Translations under genes and position numbers: made by a program
In this document: positions 24,123 through 32,251 of the stretch, piece by piece
How positions within the stretch are numbered: position 1 is the stretch's first letter
Layout of the letters: the number at the start of each line of letters is the position of its first letter
Notes under the pieces: generated by a model
Seen by the model: only the letters and a program-made list of their open reading frames with translations
Told to the model about the DNA's origin: nothing
Databases searched by the model: none
NCBI GenBank assembly: GCA_903929045.1
Contig: CAIYTE010000105.1
Location: 1 to 37,734, forward strand
Reading direction: 5' to 3'
Length of the DNA: 37,734 nt
From: an uncultured Hyphomicrobiales bacterium
Lineage (GTDB): Bacteria; Pseudomonadota; Alphaproteobacteria; Rhizobiales; Xanthobacteraceae

Positions 24123-25106
24123 TTATTCGACCTTGATGTTGCCGCGCTTGATGACGTCGGCCCAGCGCGTGATTTCGCCGGTGACGATCTTGCGCGTTTC
24201 GTCCGGCGTGGTCGGCTTCGGCAGGCTGCCGAGCTCTTTCAGCCGCTTGGTGAAGGTGGCGTCCGACAGAATGTCCCGCACTGAATTGCTGAGCTGATCG
24301 GTCAGCGCTTTCGGTATTGACGACGGCGCGGCGAGACACAGCCACGACATGAAGTCGACATTCTTCAAGGTCTCCGACACGGTCGGCGCATCCGGCATCA
24401 GGTCGAAGTGCTGGCCCGACGAGACGGCGAGAATGCGGAATTCGCCGCTCTGGATGCGGGGGGTGATCGAGGTCGACGCGACGACCAGAACGTCGACGCG
24501 GCCGCTCATCACGTCCATGACGCCGGCGGCAATGCCGCGATAGGGCACCGGCCGCATCGAAACGCCGGACTCCAGCTCCACCAGCTTGGTGAGGATGTGA
24601 TAGGCCGAGCCGTAGCCGGTGATCGTATAGGTCAGCTTGCCCGGGTTCTGCTTGGCGCGGTCCAGCATGTCGGCGAAGGACTTGATCGGCGAATCCTTCG
24701 GCACGGCGAAGACCAGCGGATAGGCGCACAGCATGGTGCAGAAGGTGAAGCCGTTGATCGGGTCGTAGCTCGGGTCCGGGCGCAGCGTGACTTCCGGCGC
24801 GAAGCCGGAGGTGAGAATGCCGATGGTGCCGCCGTCGCCCGCCGATTTGGCGATGGTGCGGTACGACACAGCGCCCGCCGCGGTCGTGAGATTCTCGACA
24901 TAGATCGAGGCGTTGATCTTGTCCGCCAGCTTTTCGCAGACCATGCGGCCGATCACGTCTGGGCTGCCGCCGGGCGCGGTGCCGACGAGAAAACGCACGC
25001 GCGGCACGGGCCACGGCGGCACGGGCGCCTGTGCCAGGGCGGGAGCGAACGGGAACACCGACGCGGCTGCAACCATTTTGACGACCTCGCGACGCGTGCG
25101 GCTCAT
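24123..25106 (-). CDS. TctC/Bug-family binding protein with Tat-like signal
   Basis: A 327-residue periplasmic binding protein. The signal peptide MSRTRREVVKMVAAASVFPF holds a twin-arginine sequence (TRREVVK) and ends near ALAQA. The mature part shows the Bug pattern VRFLVGTAPGGSPDVIGRMV, AAGAVSYRTIAKS, MRPVPYRGIAAGVMDVMSGRVD and the C-terminal helices. ATG 25106 is chosen for the GAGGA site 8 nt upstream; the longer open frame above it lacks family similarity. It follows livM on the same strand by 91 bp. No tctA or tctB is present, so it is a second orphan. Placement at the end of a Liv operon suggests it may bind a related acid. Confidence 0.88.
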   Translation of the reverse strand: MSRTRREVVKMVAAASVFPFAPALAQAPVPPWPVPRVRFLVGTAPGGSPDVIGRMVCEKLADKINASIYVENLTTAAGAVSYRTIAKSAGDGGTIGILTSGFAPEVTLRPDPSYDPINGFTFCTMLCAYPLVFAVPKDSPIKSFADMLDRAKQNPGKLTYTITGYGSAYHILTKLVELESGVSMRPVPYRGIAAGVMDVMSGRVDVLVVASTSITPRIQSGEFRILAVSSGQHFDLMPDAPTVSETLKNVDFMSWLCLAAPSSIPKALTDQLSNSVRDILSDATFTKRLKELGSLPKPTTPDETRKIVTGEITRWADVIKRGNIKVE

Positions 25107-25197
25107 AGATTTTTCCTCGTTCCGGCGCATGTTCGCCGTTGCGCGGAACCTATCGTTTTCGTTTGCGGCTTCGCAAGCCCGCCGCGCCGCAACGCTG

Positions 25198-26238
25198 CTA
25201 TTTTTTTCGAGCGGCGATCCTTCCGGCCGGATTAAGCTCAAGGCGGCGTTGTAGCGGCAGCGCCTGCCAACCATAGCGTTCGGCGATCAGGCCCCACAGA
25301 CCTTTCGGCGCCCACAGCATGACGATAATGGCGACCGCGCCCATGATGAGCAGATAGACGCTGCCGAGACCGGACAGGGTCTGGCGCATGATGAAGAAGA
25401 TGATGGTGCCGATGATCGGCCCCTCGATGCGGCCGATGCCGCCGATCACCGTGATGAAGATGACGAAGGCGGTCCAGTCATTGACGCTGAAAGCGGTGTC
25501 CGGCGAAATGCGCAGCTTCTGCAAGAAGATGAGCGCGCCGACCATCGCCGTGCCGAAGGCGACCAGCACGTAGACGATGTATTTGATGCGCACGACGCCG
25601 ATGCCGCTGCTCTGCGCCGCGACCTCGTTGTCACGGATGGCGGTGAGCGCCAGACCATGCCGTGAGCGCAGCAGCGCGACAATGGCGGCGAGCACGATGA
25701 CGGTGAGCGCCAGCGCCAGCCAGTAGATTTCAAATTCGCGCGCCTGCCGCGTCGGCGCCATGGCGACGATCGCGGCCGCCGGCAGGCTGATACCCGAGCC
25801 GCCGCCGAGCACGGAAATCTGCGAGGCCAGCAGACGGAAGACTTCCGCGACCACCCAGGTGCCGATGGCGAAGTAGGCGCCGCGCAGGCGGAAGGTCAGC
25901 GCCGCGACAGGAATGGCGATGAGTGCGGCGACCGGTCCGGCGATGAAGATCGCCAGCACGGGATGCAGGTCCATGACGATGACGAGCCAGAACAGCAGAT
26001 AGCCGCCCAGACCGACGAAGGCCTGTTGGCCGACCGAGACGAGTCCGGCGTATCCCGCCAGCAAATTCCATAGGCTCGCCAGCGCGACGAAGCCGTAGAT
26101 TTCCGCGAGCAGCCGCAAGGTCTGGCGGTCGCCCCAGAACGGCGCCAGTGCCAAAGCAACAAGCGTCACGGCAATGAGCGCCACGCCGATACGGCTGGAG
26201 CGCGTTGCATGCTGAACGGTGGGGGCGATCAAACTCAT
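25198..26238 (-). CDS. livM: Liv-type ABC transporter permease
   Basis: A 346-residue inner-membrane permease with about eight to ten helices. Signature regions are WNLLAGYAGLVSVGQQAFVGLGGY, close to the invariant LivM stretch around residue 60, TAIRDNEVAAQSSGIGVVRIKY (the EAA-like cytoplasmic loop contacting the ATPases), and GGIGRIEGPIIGTIIFF. With LivH it forms the membrane channel of a branched-chain amino acid-type uptake system; in Hyphomicrobiales such systems also carry aromatic acids, amides and urea. ATG 26238 overlaps the livH stop (ATGA). A longer frame upstream is a shadow of livH. A 15-residue basic tail ends the protein. Confidence 0.92.
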   Translation of the reverse strand: MSLIAPTVQHATRSSRIGVALIAVTLVALALAPFWGDRQTLRLLAEIYGFVALASLWNLLAGYAGLVSVGQQAFVGLGGYLLFWLVIVMDLHPVLAIFIAGPVAALIAIPVAALTFRLRGAYFAIGTWVVAEVFRLLASQISVLGGGSGISLPAAAIVAMAPTRQAREFEIYWLALALTVIVLAAIVALLRSRHGLALTAIRDNEVAAQSSGIGVVRIKYIVYVLVAFGTAMVGALIFLQKLRISPDTAFSVNDWTAFVIFITVIGGIGRIEGPIIGTIIFFIMRQTLSGLGSVYLLIMGAVAIIVMLWAPKGLWGLIAERYGWQALPLQRRLELNPAGRIAARKK

Positions 26239-27104
26239 CCCGACACCTTCGGGAACAGGCCTTGCGGGCGCACGGCGAGAATGACGAGGAAGGCGATGTG
26301 TCCGGCGAGCAATTGCCAGCCGGGATCGATCTGCGCGCCGACGGCCTGCGCGACGCCGAGAATGATGCCGCCGACCAATGTGCCCCACATACTGCCGAGC
26401 CCGCCGATGATGACGGCCTCAAAGCCGAAGATAAGGCGCGCCGGTCCGATGGACGGATCGAAATTGGCGCGCACGGCGAGGAAGACGCCGGCGATGGCGA
26501 CGACGGCAAGCGACAACGCCATCGCCATGGCGAAGACGTGGCGCGTGTCTAGGCCCATAAGTTGCGCGACCGATTGATCGTCCGACGTGGCGCGGAAGGC
26601 GCGGCCCAAAGCCGTGCGATAGAAGAGTTGTTGAAGTCCGGCGATCACCGCGACCGCGACAATGAATTGGATGAAGGGCAGTGCGCCGACCCAGACGCCC
26701 TGCATGATCTGGAACGTCTGCACCTCGATGGCGCCGGCCTGAAGCTTGCGGCTGTCGGCGGTGAACCATTCGAGCAGGCCGTTCTGGATGATGATCGAAA
26801 GGCCGAAGGTGACGAGCAGCGGCGGCAGCAGGTCGTCGCCGAGCGTGCGATTGAGCAGGCCGCGCTGCAACGCGTAACCGATCAGCGCCATGGCAGGGAC
26901 GACGAGGACCAGCGAGGTGAGAGGATCGAGCCCGAGGCTGGTCGTCGCCATCAGCGCGATATAGGCGGCGAGCACGATGAGATCGCCATGCGCGATGTTG
27001 ACCAGACGCATAACGCCGAAGATCAGCGACAGGCCGGCGGCGAACATGGCGTAGAGTCCGCCGATCAGCACGCCTTGCAGGATGACGTTGAGCCATTCGG
27101 TCAT
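26235..27104 (-). CDS. livH: Liv-type ABC transporter permease
   Basis: A 289-residue permease that starts with the standard LivH sequence LNVILQGVLIGGLYAMFAAG, followed by GVMRLVNIAHGDLIVLAAY, RTALGRAFRATSDDQSVAQLMG (ATPase-contact loop) and IIGGLGSMWGTLVGGIILG. It pairs with LivM. The start lies 2 nt after the livF stop and the stop overlaps the livM start, so the four genes are tightly coupled. No unusual features were noticed. Confidence 0.92.
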   Translation of the reverse strand: MTEWLNVILQGVLIGGLYAMFAAGLSLIFGVMRLVNIAHGDLIVLAAYIALMATTSLGLDPLTSLVLVVPAMALIGYALQRGLLNRTLGDDLLPPLLVTFGLSIIIQNGLLEWFTADSRKLQAGAIEVQTFQIMQGVWVGALPFIQFIVAVAVIAGLQQLFYRTALGRAFRATSDDQSVAQLMGLDTRHVFAMAMALSLAVVAIAGVFLAVRANFDPSIGPARLIFGFEAVIIGGLGSMWGTLVGGIILGVAQAVGAQIDPGWQLLAGHIAFLVILAVRPQGLFPKVSG

Positions 27105-27106
27105 CG

Positions 27107-27811
27107 TCAAACCCCGAAGTACGCGGCGGAAATGCGTTCGCGCGTCAGGTCGCGCGCTTCGCCCTGCAGCGCGACGCGGCCTTCCTGGAGGCAGTAGACC
27201 TGCTTCGCGGCTTTCAGCGCCTGCGCGATGTCCTGCTCGACGATGACGACCGAGAGGCCTTCGCCGGCGATCGACGGCAGGCGGGCATAGATGTCGCGCA
27301 CGATGATCGGCGCGAGGCCGAGGCTGATCTCGTCGCACAGCAGCAGGCGCGGGTTGGACATCAGCGCGCGGCCGATCGCGGCCATCTGCTGCTGGCCGCC
27401 GGAGAGCGAGGTCGCCGGTACGTAGCGGCGTTCGGCGAGTATGGGGAACAGCTCGTAGATGCGCGCGAGATTCCACGGACCCTGGCGCTTCGACTGGCCG
27501 CCGATCATGAGGTTTTCCTCGACCGACAGCGATGGAAACAGGCGGCGGCCTTCCGGCACCAGCGCAATGCCGCGTTTGACGACATTGAAGGCGGGCGTAT
27601 TGCCGACAGCAGTTCCGTCGAAGACGATCTCGCCGTTCTTCGGATGCATCAGGCCGGCGATGGTTTTCAGCAGCGTGCTCTTGCCGGCGCCATTGGCGCC
27701 GATGACGGCGACAACTTCGCCGGCATTGACGCGCAGCGAGACGCCGAACAACGCCTGGAAGTCGCCGTAGAATGCATCGATGGCGCGAATGTCGAGCAGG
27801 GGATCAGGCAT
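27107..27811 (-). CDS. livF: Liv-type ABC transporter ATP-binding protein
   Basis: A 234-residue ATPase. Walker A is GANGAGKST (about 38-46), the LivF-specific FPSLSVEENL lies in the Q-loop region, the signature is LSGGQQQM, Walker B is LLLCDEISLGLAP, and the switch region is VIVEQD. It powers uptake with LivG. It begins inside the last 8 bp of livG. The D-loop SLGLAP is normal for LivF, so an active ATPase is expected. Confidence 0.93.
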   Translation of the reverse strand: MPDPLLDIRAIDAFYGDFQALFGVSLRVNAGEVVAVIGANGAGKSTLLKTIAGLMHPKNGEIVFDGTAVGNTPAFNVVKRGIALVPEGRRLFPSLSVEENLMIGGQSKRQGPWNLARIYELFPILAERRYVPATSLSGGQQQMAAIGRALMSNPRLLLCDEISLGLAPIIVRDIYARLPSIAGEGLSVVIVEQDIAQALKAAKQVYCLQEGRVALQGEARDLTRERISAAYFGV

Positions 27812-28532
27812 CGGCGGCGATCCCCATGTAGATCTCCGCGACCTGCGGGCTGCGGATGACGGTCTGCGGATCGCCCTGCGCGATGATCTTGCCGCCGTGC
27901 AGCACGGCGAGCCGGTCGACGACGGCAAGCAACGCATGCACGACGTGCTCGATCCAGATGATCGATACGCCACCGGCGCGCACCGACTTGATGAGGTCGA
28001 CCAGCGTGACGCATTCATGCTCGGTCAGGCCGCCGGCGACTTCGTCGAGCAGCAGCACGCGCGGTTCGGTGGCGAGCGCGCGGGCGAGTTCGAGCCGCTT
28101 GCGGTCGAGCAGGGTGAGGCCGCCGGCGCGCTTGTTGGCCTTGTCGATCAGGCCGCAGCGGTCGAGCAGGTCGGCGCAGCGGCCGTAGACCGCGCGCTCG
28201 CTTTCGCCGGCGCCGAACGCGGCCGCGACGACGACGTTCTCGAACACCGTCATGCCGGAGAAGGGCTGCGGGATTTGAAACGAGCGGGCGAGGCCGAGGC
28301 GGCAGCGCCGCTCCGGCGCCAGCCGCGTGATGTCCTTGTCGTCGTACAGCACGCGGCCGCTGTCGGGCGTCACGGTGCCGGTGGCCATGCCGAACAACGT
28401 CGTCTTGCCGGCGCCGTTCGGTCCGATTATGCCGAGCGCCTCGCCCTCATTGAGGGCGAGGTCGATACCGTCCGCAACCACCACGGCCCCGAACCGTTTC
28501 GAGATGTTGTCGAGGCTGAGGATGGGATTCAG
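27804..28532 (-). CDS. livG: Liv-type ABC transporter ATP-binding protein, probable CTG start
   Basis: About 242 residues. Walker A is GPNGAGKTT, followed by LGLARSFQIPQPFSGMTVFENV, typical of LivG, Walker B LLLDEVAGGL, and IWIEHVVH at the switch. The signature position reads LTLLDRKRLELARA instead of LSxGxQ, a LivG trait. The first common start codon (GTG 28484) would cut off the first beta strand. The frame goes on upstream through NPILSLDNISKRFGAV, the expected N-terminus, to a CTG at 28532 with GGAGG five bases before it. No ATG, GTG or TTG is in frame in that stretch, so CTG is the best start. Upstream lies repeat copy C. Confidence 0.85.
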   Translation of the reverse strand: MNPILSLDNISKRFGAVVVADGIDLALNEGEALGIIGPNGAGKTTLFGMATGTVTPDSGRVLYDDKDITRLAPERRCRLGLARSFQIPQPFSGMTVFENVVVAAAFGAGESERAVYGRCADLLDRCGLIDKANKRAGGLTLLDRKRLELARALATEPRVLLLDEVAGGLTEHECVTLVDLIKSVRAGGVSIIWIEHVVHALLAVVDRLAVLHGGKIIAQGDPQTVIRSPQVAEIYMGIAADA

Positions 28533-28557
28533 TTTAACCTCCGTAACGTCACCATCG

Positions 28558-28658
28558 CCGTCATCCTGATGTGCGAGCGTAGCGTGCCTCGAAGGATGAG
28601 CGGCCTGGGCCGTCGCCCTTCGAGGGCCTCACTGCGTGAGGCCACCTCAGGGTGACGG
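28558..28658. repeat. Palindromic intergenic repeat (copy C) between livG and the Liv binding protein
   Basis: Outer arms CCGTCATCCTGA (28558-28569) and TCAGGGTGACGG (28647-28658) match at 11 of 12 positions. Inside are CCTCGAAGG/CCTTCGAGG (28587-28625) and GGCCTCAC/GTGAGGCC with a 3-nt loop (28625-28643). It sits in the middle of the transport operon, downstream of the binding-protein gene, where a stem-loop can keep its mRNA more stable than that of the permease genes. Confidence 0.82.
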
Positions 28659-28675
28659 TGATAGGGCACGATTGG

Positions 28676-29950
28676 CTAGCTGATCGGCTGCAGCTTGCCT
28701 CCGACCGGGATGTTCGGCGCGGTCTTGTTCTCGGCGATGACGAGTTCGAACTTGCCGTTCTTGCGCTGCCACTGGCCGGCGACGAGCGGCGTCTTGGTGA
28801 CGTTCTTCACCGGCTGGCCGGTCCACTGCACCTTGCCGACGATCGACTCGTAATTGGTGGCGATGATGGCATCGAGGATCGCCTTCGGGTCAGTCGGGTT
28901 CTTGGCGCGCTTGAGGACGTCGATGGCGACCTCGAACAGCGCGTGCTGGAAGCCGATCGGCTGCGTCCAGGGCCGGCTGGTGGCCTTGGTGTAGGCGTCG
29001 GTGAGGTCCTTGCAGCTCTGGCCGGTCAGGTTCGACTTGAACGGATGGTTCGGCGTCCACCAGACTTCGCTGGTCAGGCCGTTGCCGCGTTCGCCAAGCG
29101 AGTCGATGACCGACGGGAACAGCAGCGCCTTGCCGATGGTGACGATCTTCGGCTTGAAGCCCTGTTGCGCCGCCTGCGACCAGAAGGTCGCGAAATCCGG
29201 CGGGATCATGTTGCCGGTGACGATCTCGACATTCGCCGCCTTGAAGGCCGAAATCTGCGACGTGAAGTCATTGTTCATGACCTGATAGCGGCCGGGATCA
29301 AGCAGCTTGTAGCCGGCAGCGGCCAGCGCCGGCGGCAGGCCGCGCTCCTTGTCGCCCCAGGCATTGCCGTCGGCGTCGTTCGGGAACAGGCCGCCGACGG
29401 ACTTGTTGGTCGGCAGCGTGTCCCACAGCGCCAGGAAGGAGCCGATGACGTCCTCCAGGCCCCAGAAGAAGTGATACGTCCAGGTGAACCCCTTCTTCGG
29501 ATCGCCCTTGCGGCCGAAGAAGTAGGGCTGCCACGGACAGTTGGTGGTGATGCAGGGGACTTCGTTGACTTCGGCTTGATCCGAAATCGGATTGGTCGTG
29601 TCCGGCGTGCCGGAGCCAACCAGCAGGTTGACCTTGTCGCCGAGGATCAGTTCGCTGGCGACCTCCGCCGCGCGGCTGCCGCTCGACTGGCTGTCCTTGG
29701 AGATGATCTCGACCTTGTAGCTCTTGCCGCCGTTGTCGAGGCCTTTGCTGAGGAGGCCGCGCACCTGTTCGAGGATGAAGCTGTCGGCTTCGCCGAAACC
29801 GGCGAGCGGGCCCGTCTTCGGGCTGACATGGCCGATCTTGATGACGGCCGACTGCGCGCTGGCGGGCATGGCGAACAGAGCCGGCGCGACCGCGGCGCCG
29901 ATGCCGGTCTTGACGAGAGTGCGGCGGGAAATCTTCGAAAGATTGCTCAT
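28676..29950 (-). CDS. Liv-type periplasmic substrate-binding protein with Tat signal
   Basis: A 424-residue Peripla_BP_6 (LivK-like) protein. The signal SKISRRTLVKTGIGAAVAPA has the twin-arginine SRRTLVK, so it is exported folded, with cleavage near ASAQ. The mature start IKIGHVSPKTGPLAGFGEAD is the normal first strand and ligand loop. The length is larger than LivK (about 370) and fits the aromatic/amide-binding branch. Several Trp-containing stretches (CPWQPYFF, FTWTYHFFWG, VWWTPNHPF) line what is probably an aromatic ligand pocket, which is inference. ATG 29950 follows GGGAGAG. It is the first gene of the Liv set and is flanked by repeats copies C and D. Confidence 0.9.
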   Translation of the reverse strand: MSNLSKISRRTLVKTGIGAAVAPALFAMPASAQSAVIKIGHVSPKTGPLAGFGEADSFILEQVRGLLSKGLDNGGKSYKVEIISKDSQSSGSRAAEVASELILGDKVNLLVGSGTPDTTNPISDQAEVNEVPCITTNCPWQPYFFGRKGDPKKGFTWTYHFFWGLEDVIGSFLALWDTLPTNKSVGGLFPNDADGNAWGDKERGLPPALAAAGYKLLDPGRYQVMNNDFTSQISAFKAANVEIVTGNMIPPDFATFWSQAAQQGFKPKIVTIGKALLFPSVIDSLGERGNGLTSEVWWTPNHPFKSNLTGQSCKDLTDAYTKATSRPWTQPIGFQHALFEVAIDVLKRAKNPTDPKAILDAIIATNYESIVGKVQWTGQPVKNVTKTPLVAGQWQRKNGKFELVIAENKTAPNIPVGGKLQPIS

Positions 29951-29978
29951 TGTTTCTCTCCCTGATGTTTGTTTCGTC

Positions 29979-30060
29979 ATGGCCGGGCTTGTCCCGGCCA
30001 TCCACGCCTTCTCCCTTGATGGAAAGTAAGACGTGGATGCCCGGCACAAAGGCCGGGCAT
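29979..30060. repeat. Palindromic intergenic repeat (copy D)
   Basis: Stems are ATGGCCGGG/CCCGGCCAT (29979-30001) and ATGCCCGGC/GCCGGGCAT (30037-30060), with ATCCACG and CGTGGAT (30000-30006, 30032-30038) pairing between them. It has the same three-arm layout as copies A and E, and the sequence is related at the ATGCCCG and ATCCA parts. It separates the dehydrogenase genes from the Liv genes. Confidence 0.83.
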
Positions 30061-30067
30061 GGCGGCG

Positions 30068-30979
30068 TTAATTGTTGTCGTCCTGTCGAGCCTTCTTTAG
30101 ATGTTGCAGAACCTTGTTGCGGAGTGCCGTCTGTTCTTCAGGGCTCCACTTGCGGAAGCCTTCGCCTGACTTGAAACCGAGCTTGCCATCCTTCACGAGC
30201 TTTTCGAGATAGGGCGAGGGGCCGGGGCGGCTTTCGATATCGCCCAGTACGTTCTGATGGATCGCCAGCGTCAGATCGGTGCCGACCATGTCGGCGTTTT
30301 CGAGCGGCCCAAGCACCGCGATGCGGCGGCCGAACGCGGCCTTGATGACGGTGTCGACGGTTTCGGCATCGCAGATGCCGCGTTCGACCAGCGACACGGC
30401 CTCACGCCACAGCGCGTGTTGCAGGCGGTTGCCGATGAAGCCGGGGACATCCTTCTTCACATGCGCGGGCTTCTTGCCGGCATCGGCATGCAGCTTCATC
30501 GTGTAGTCGATGGCTGCGGGCGACGTCCATTGCGTTTCGATGACTTCGACCAGCGGCACGAGATAGGGCGGATTCCACCAATGCGTCCCGAGCGCGCGGT
30601 CGCGCTTCTCGAGGTTTTGCATGATCGACGTGATTGGAATGACCGAGGTGTTGCTGGCGAGGATGGTGTCGGGACGGACGTGCTTCTCGATCTCGGCGAA
30701 AATCTTCTGCTTCAGCGGCAGATCTTCCAGCACGGCTTCGACGACATAGTCGGCATCGCGGACGGCGAGGGCAAGATTGCCCTGCAAAGTGACGCGATTA
30801 ACCGCGCTCTGGTCGTCGCCAAGGTCCTTCAGATTGGCGAGGATGCGGTCTTTTGCCGTCGCCAGAGTCTTTTCGAACGAGTCGTAGATAACGACGTTGT
30901 GGCCGGCGAGCGCGAAAACCTGCGCGATGCCGTGGCCCATGAGGCCTGCGCCGATGACGGTGATGCGCGCTTTGGCCAT
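30068..30979 (-). CDS. 3-hydroxyacyl-CoA dehydrogenase family protein
   Basis: A 303-residue single-domain-pair 3HCDH. The NAD loop is VIGAGLMGHGIAQVFALAG (8-26). Other motifs are LEDLPLKQKIFAEIE, ASNTSVIPIT, GTHWWNPPYLVPLVEV with the catalytic histidine, and VPGFIGNRLQHALWREA leading into the C-terminal helical domain. HWWNPP instead of HFFNPP is the form seen in L-gulonate/carnitine-type and lambda-crystallin-like members, so the substrate may be a free hydroxy acid instead of a CoA ester. It starts 6 bp after the short-chain dehydrogenase stop, so the two are co-transcribed and may act in sequence. Confidence 0.88.
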   Translation of the reverse strand: MAKARITVIGAGLMGHGIAQVFALAGHNVVIYDSFEKTLATAKDRILANLKDLGDDQSAVNRVTLQGNLALAVRDADYVVEAVLEDLPLKQKIFAEIEKHVRPDTILASNTSVIPITSIMQNLEKRDRALGTHWWNPPYLVPLVEVIETQWTSPAAIDYTMKLHADAGKKPAHVKKDVPGFIGNRLQHALWREAVSLVERGICDAETVDTVIKAAFGRRIAVLGPLENADMVGTDLTLAIHQNVLGDIESRPGPSPYLEKLVKDGKLGFKSGEGFRKWSPEEQTALRNKVLQHLKKARQDDNN

Positions 30980-30985
30980 GATGCG

Positions 30986-31789
30986 TCAGCCTGCCGTATA
31001 GCCGCCGTCGGCGTAGAGGATGTGGCCGGTATAGAAATCCGACGCCTTGGAAGCGAGGAACAGCAACGGACCTGCGAGATCCTCCGGCTCGCCGAGACGG
31101 CCCTTCGGCACGCGGGCGAGGAAGCCCTTGCGCACCGTTTGCGCGCGCTCGGTGTCTTCGTACATCCACGCGGTGAGCGGCGAACGGAAAACGGTCGGCC
31201 CCAGCGCGTTGACGGTGATGCCGGTCTCGCCCCATTCGCAGCCGAGTGCCTTGGTGATGCCGTCGACGGCGGACTTCGACGCGCAGTAGGCCGAGTAACC
31301 GGCCGGATGGCCGAGCAGACCGCGCGCAGAGGAGGTGAGAATGACCTTGCCGCCCTTGCCCTGCGCCAGCATCTGCTTGCCGGCAGACCGCGCCATCAGC
31401 CAGGATTGCGTGACGTTGGCGTCCATGACGTCGAGGAAGTCCGCCGCGGGCTGATCGACGATCTTCGCAACCTTGTTGAGGCCGGACGCGACGACGAGAA
31501 TGTCGAGCGAGCCGAATTTGTTGACCGCTGCCTTGACGATCTTGTCGCAGTTTTCTTCAGACGAGGGCCGCAGCGCGATGATCTCGGCCTTGGTGCCAAG
31601 CGATTTACACTCCGCGGCAACCTTGTCGAGTTCGTCCTTCTTGCTGGCGGCGAGCACGACATTGGCGCCCGCACCGGCGAGGATCTTCGCGGCGAGCGAA
31701 CCGAAGGCGCCCGAGGCGCCGGTGATGACCGCGGTCTTGCCCTTCACGTCGAACAGGCCGAGCGGATTTTTCAGAAAGGCTTCGGACAT
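30986..31789 (-). CDS. Short-chain dehydrogenase/reductase
   Basis: A 267-residue classical SDR. The cofactor loop is TGASGAFG (23-30), the catalytic set is in TSSARGLLGHPAGYSAYCASK (Ser, Tyr and Lys at normal spacing), and ILYADGGYTAG closes the C-terminus. ATG 31789 has AGGAAG upstream. The longer open frame begins in repeat copy E, whose palindrome happens to read MPAFAGM, and is rejected. The enzyme oxidises or reduces an alcohol/ketone; the exact substrate is unknown. Co-transcription with the 3HCDH-like gene suggests successive oxidation steps. Confidence 0.9.
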   Translation of the reverse strand: MSEAFLKNPLGLFDVKGKTAVITGASGAFGSLAAKILAGAGANVVLAASKKDELDKVAAECKSLGTKAEIIALRPSSEENCDKIVKAAVNKFGSLDILVVASGLNKVAKIVDQPAADFLDVMDANVTQSWLMARSAGKQMLAQGKGGKVILTSSARGLLGHPAGYSAYCASKSAVDGITKALGCEWGETGITVNALGPTVFRSPLTAWMYEDTERAQTVRKGFLARVPKGRLGEPEDLAGPLLFLASKASDFYTGHILYADGGYTAG

Positions 31790-31811
31790 GGCGCGCTTCC
31801 TCAGATTGCTG

Positions 31812-31890
31812 GCTGTCATGCCCGCGAAGGCGGGCATCCAGCTCTTGTCTTGTAAAAGTGCTGGGTCCCCGCTTTCGCGGGGACGACAGC
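31812..31890. repeat. Palindromic intergenic repeat (copy E, same family as copy A)
   Basis: Outer arms GCTGTC and GACAGC (31812-31817, 31885-31890) enclose ATGCCCGC/GCGGGCAT with a GAAG loop (31818-31837) and GTCCCCGC/GCGGGGAC with a TTTC loop (31865-31884). Positions 31861-31887 are the exact reverse complement of 27 nt in copy A at 11306. It lies between the cupin and the short-chain dehydrogenase. Confidence 0.87.
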
Positions 31891-31894
31891 GTGT

Positions 31895-32239
31895 TTACTT
31901 CGCCGGCGGCATCGCCACCGCAACGGCGATGGTGCAGACCTCATTGCCGCGATTGATGATCTCGCGCGTCTCGTTCGGTTCGATGACGCAGGAGTCCATT
32001 GCCTTCAGCACTGTCTCCTTGCCGTCGACGATCACGGTGAGTTCGCCGGAAAGTACGAGATAGACCTTCTCCGGGGGCGAGGCGTCGGGACCGGCGCCGC
32101 CGCCCGGCAGAAAATGTGAGACGCCGAACACGAGGCCCTTGGTGCCGCCCGCCTCTGCGCCGAACAGGCGCAGCGACGAGTAAGCACGGTGGTTGGGTGC
32201 GTCGTAGGTCTTGGCGTCCTTGAAGCGTTTCAGGTGCAT
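31895..32239 (-). CDS. Cupin-domain protein lacking the usual metal-binding histidines
   Basis: A 114-residue single cupin barrel. The first motif is GGGAGPDASPPEKVYLVLSG, where the usual HxH is replaced by other residues though the Glu-x6-Gly spacing remains. The second motif EPNETREIINRGNE also lacks its histidine. The barrel strands around them (LTVIVDGKETVL, CTIAVAVAMPP) are intact. This suggests a non-metal cupin acting as a binding or accessory protein, not a dioxygenase. It follows the cyclase-family gene by 12 bp with a GGGAG site, so the two are probably translated together and may work as a pair. Confidence 0.8.
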   Translation of the reverse strand: MHLKRFKDAKTYDAPNHRAYSSLRLFGAEAGGTKGLVFGVSHFLPGGGAGPDASPPEKVYLVLSGELTVIVDGKETVLKAMDSCVIEPNETREIINRGNEVCTIAVAVAMPPAK

Positions 32240-32251
32240 CGTGCGCTCCCG

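Noticed and set aside
28652-29965. A 437-codon plus-strand open frame opposite the Liv binding protein
   Set aside because: Shadow of a strongly supported gene; its sequence is a run of Arg, Asp, Leu and Ala without motifs.
30257-31855. A 532-codon plus-strand open frame across the 3HCDH and SDR genes
   Set aside because: It is antisense to two well-supported enzymes, runs through a palindromic repeat, and shows no recognisable fold.
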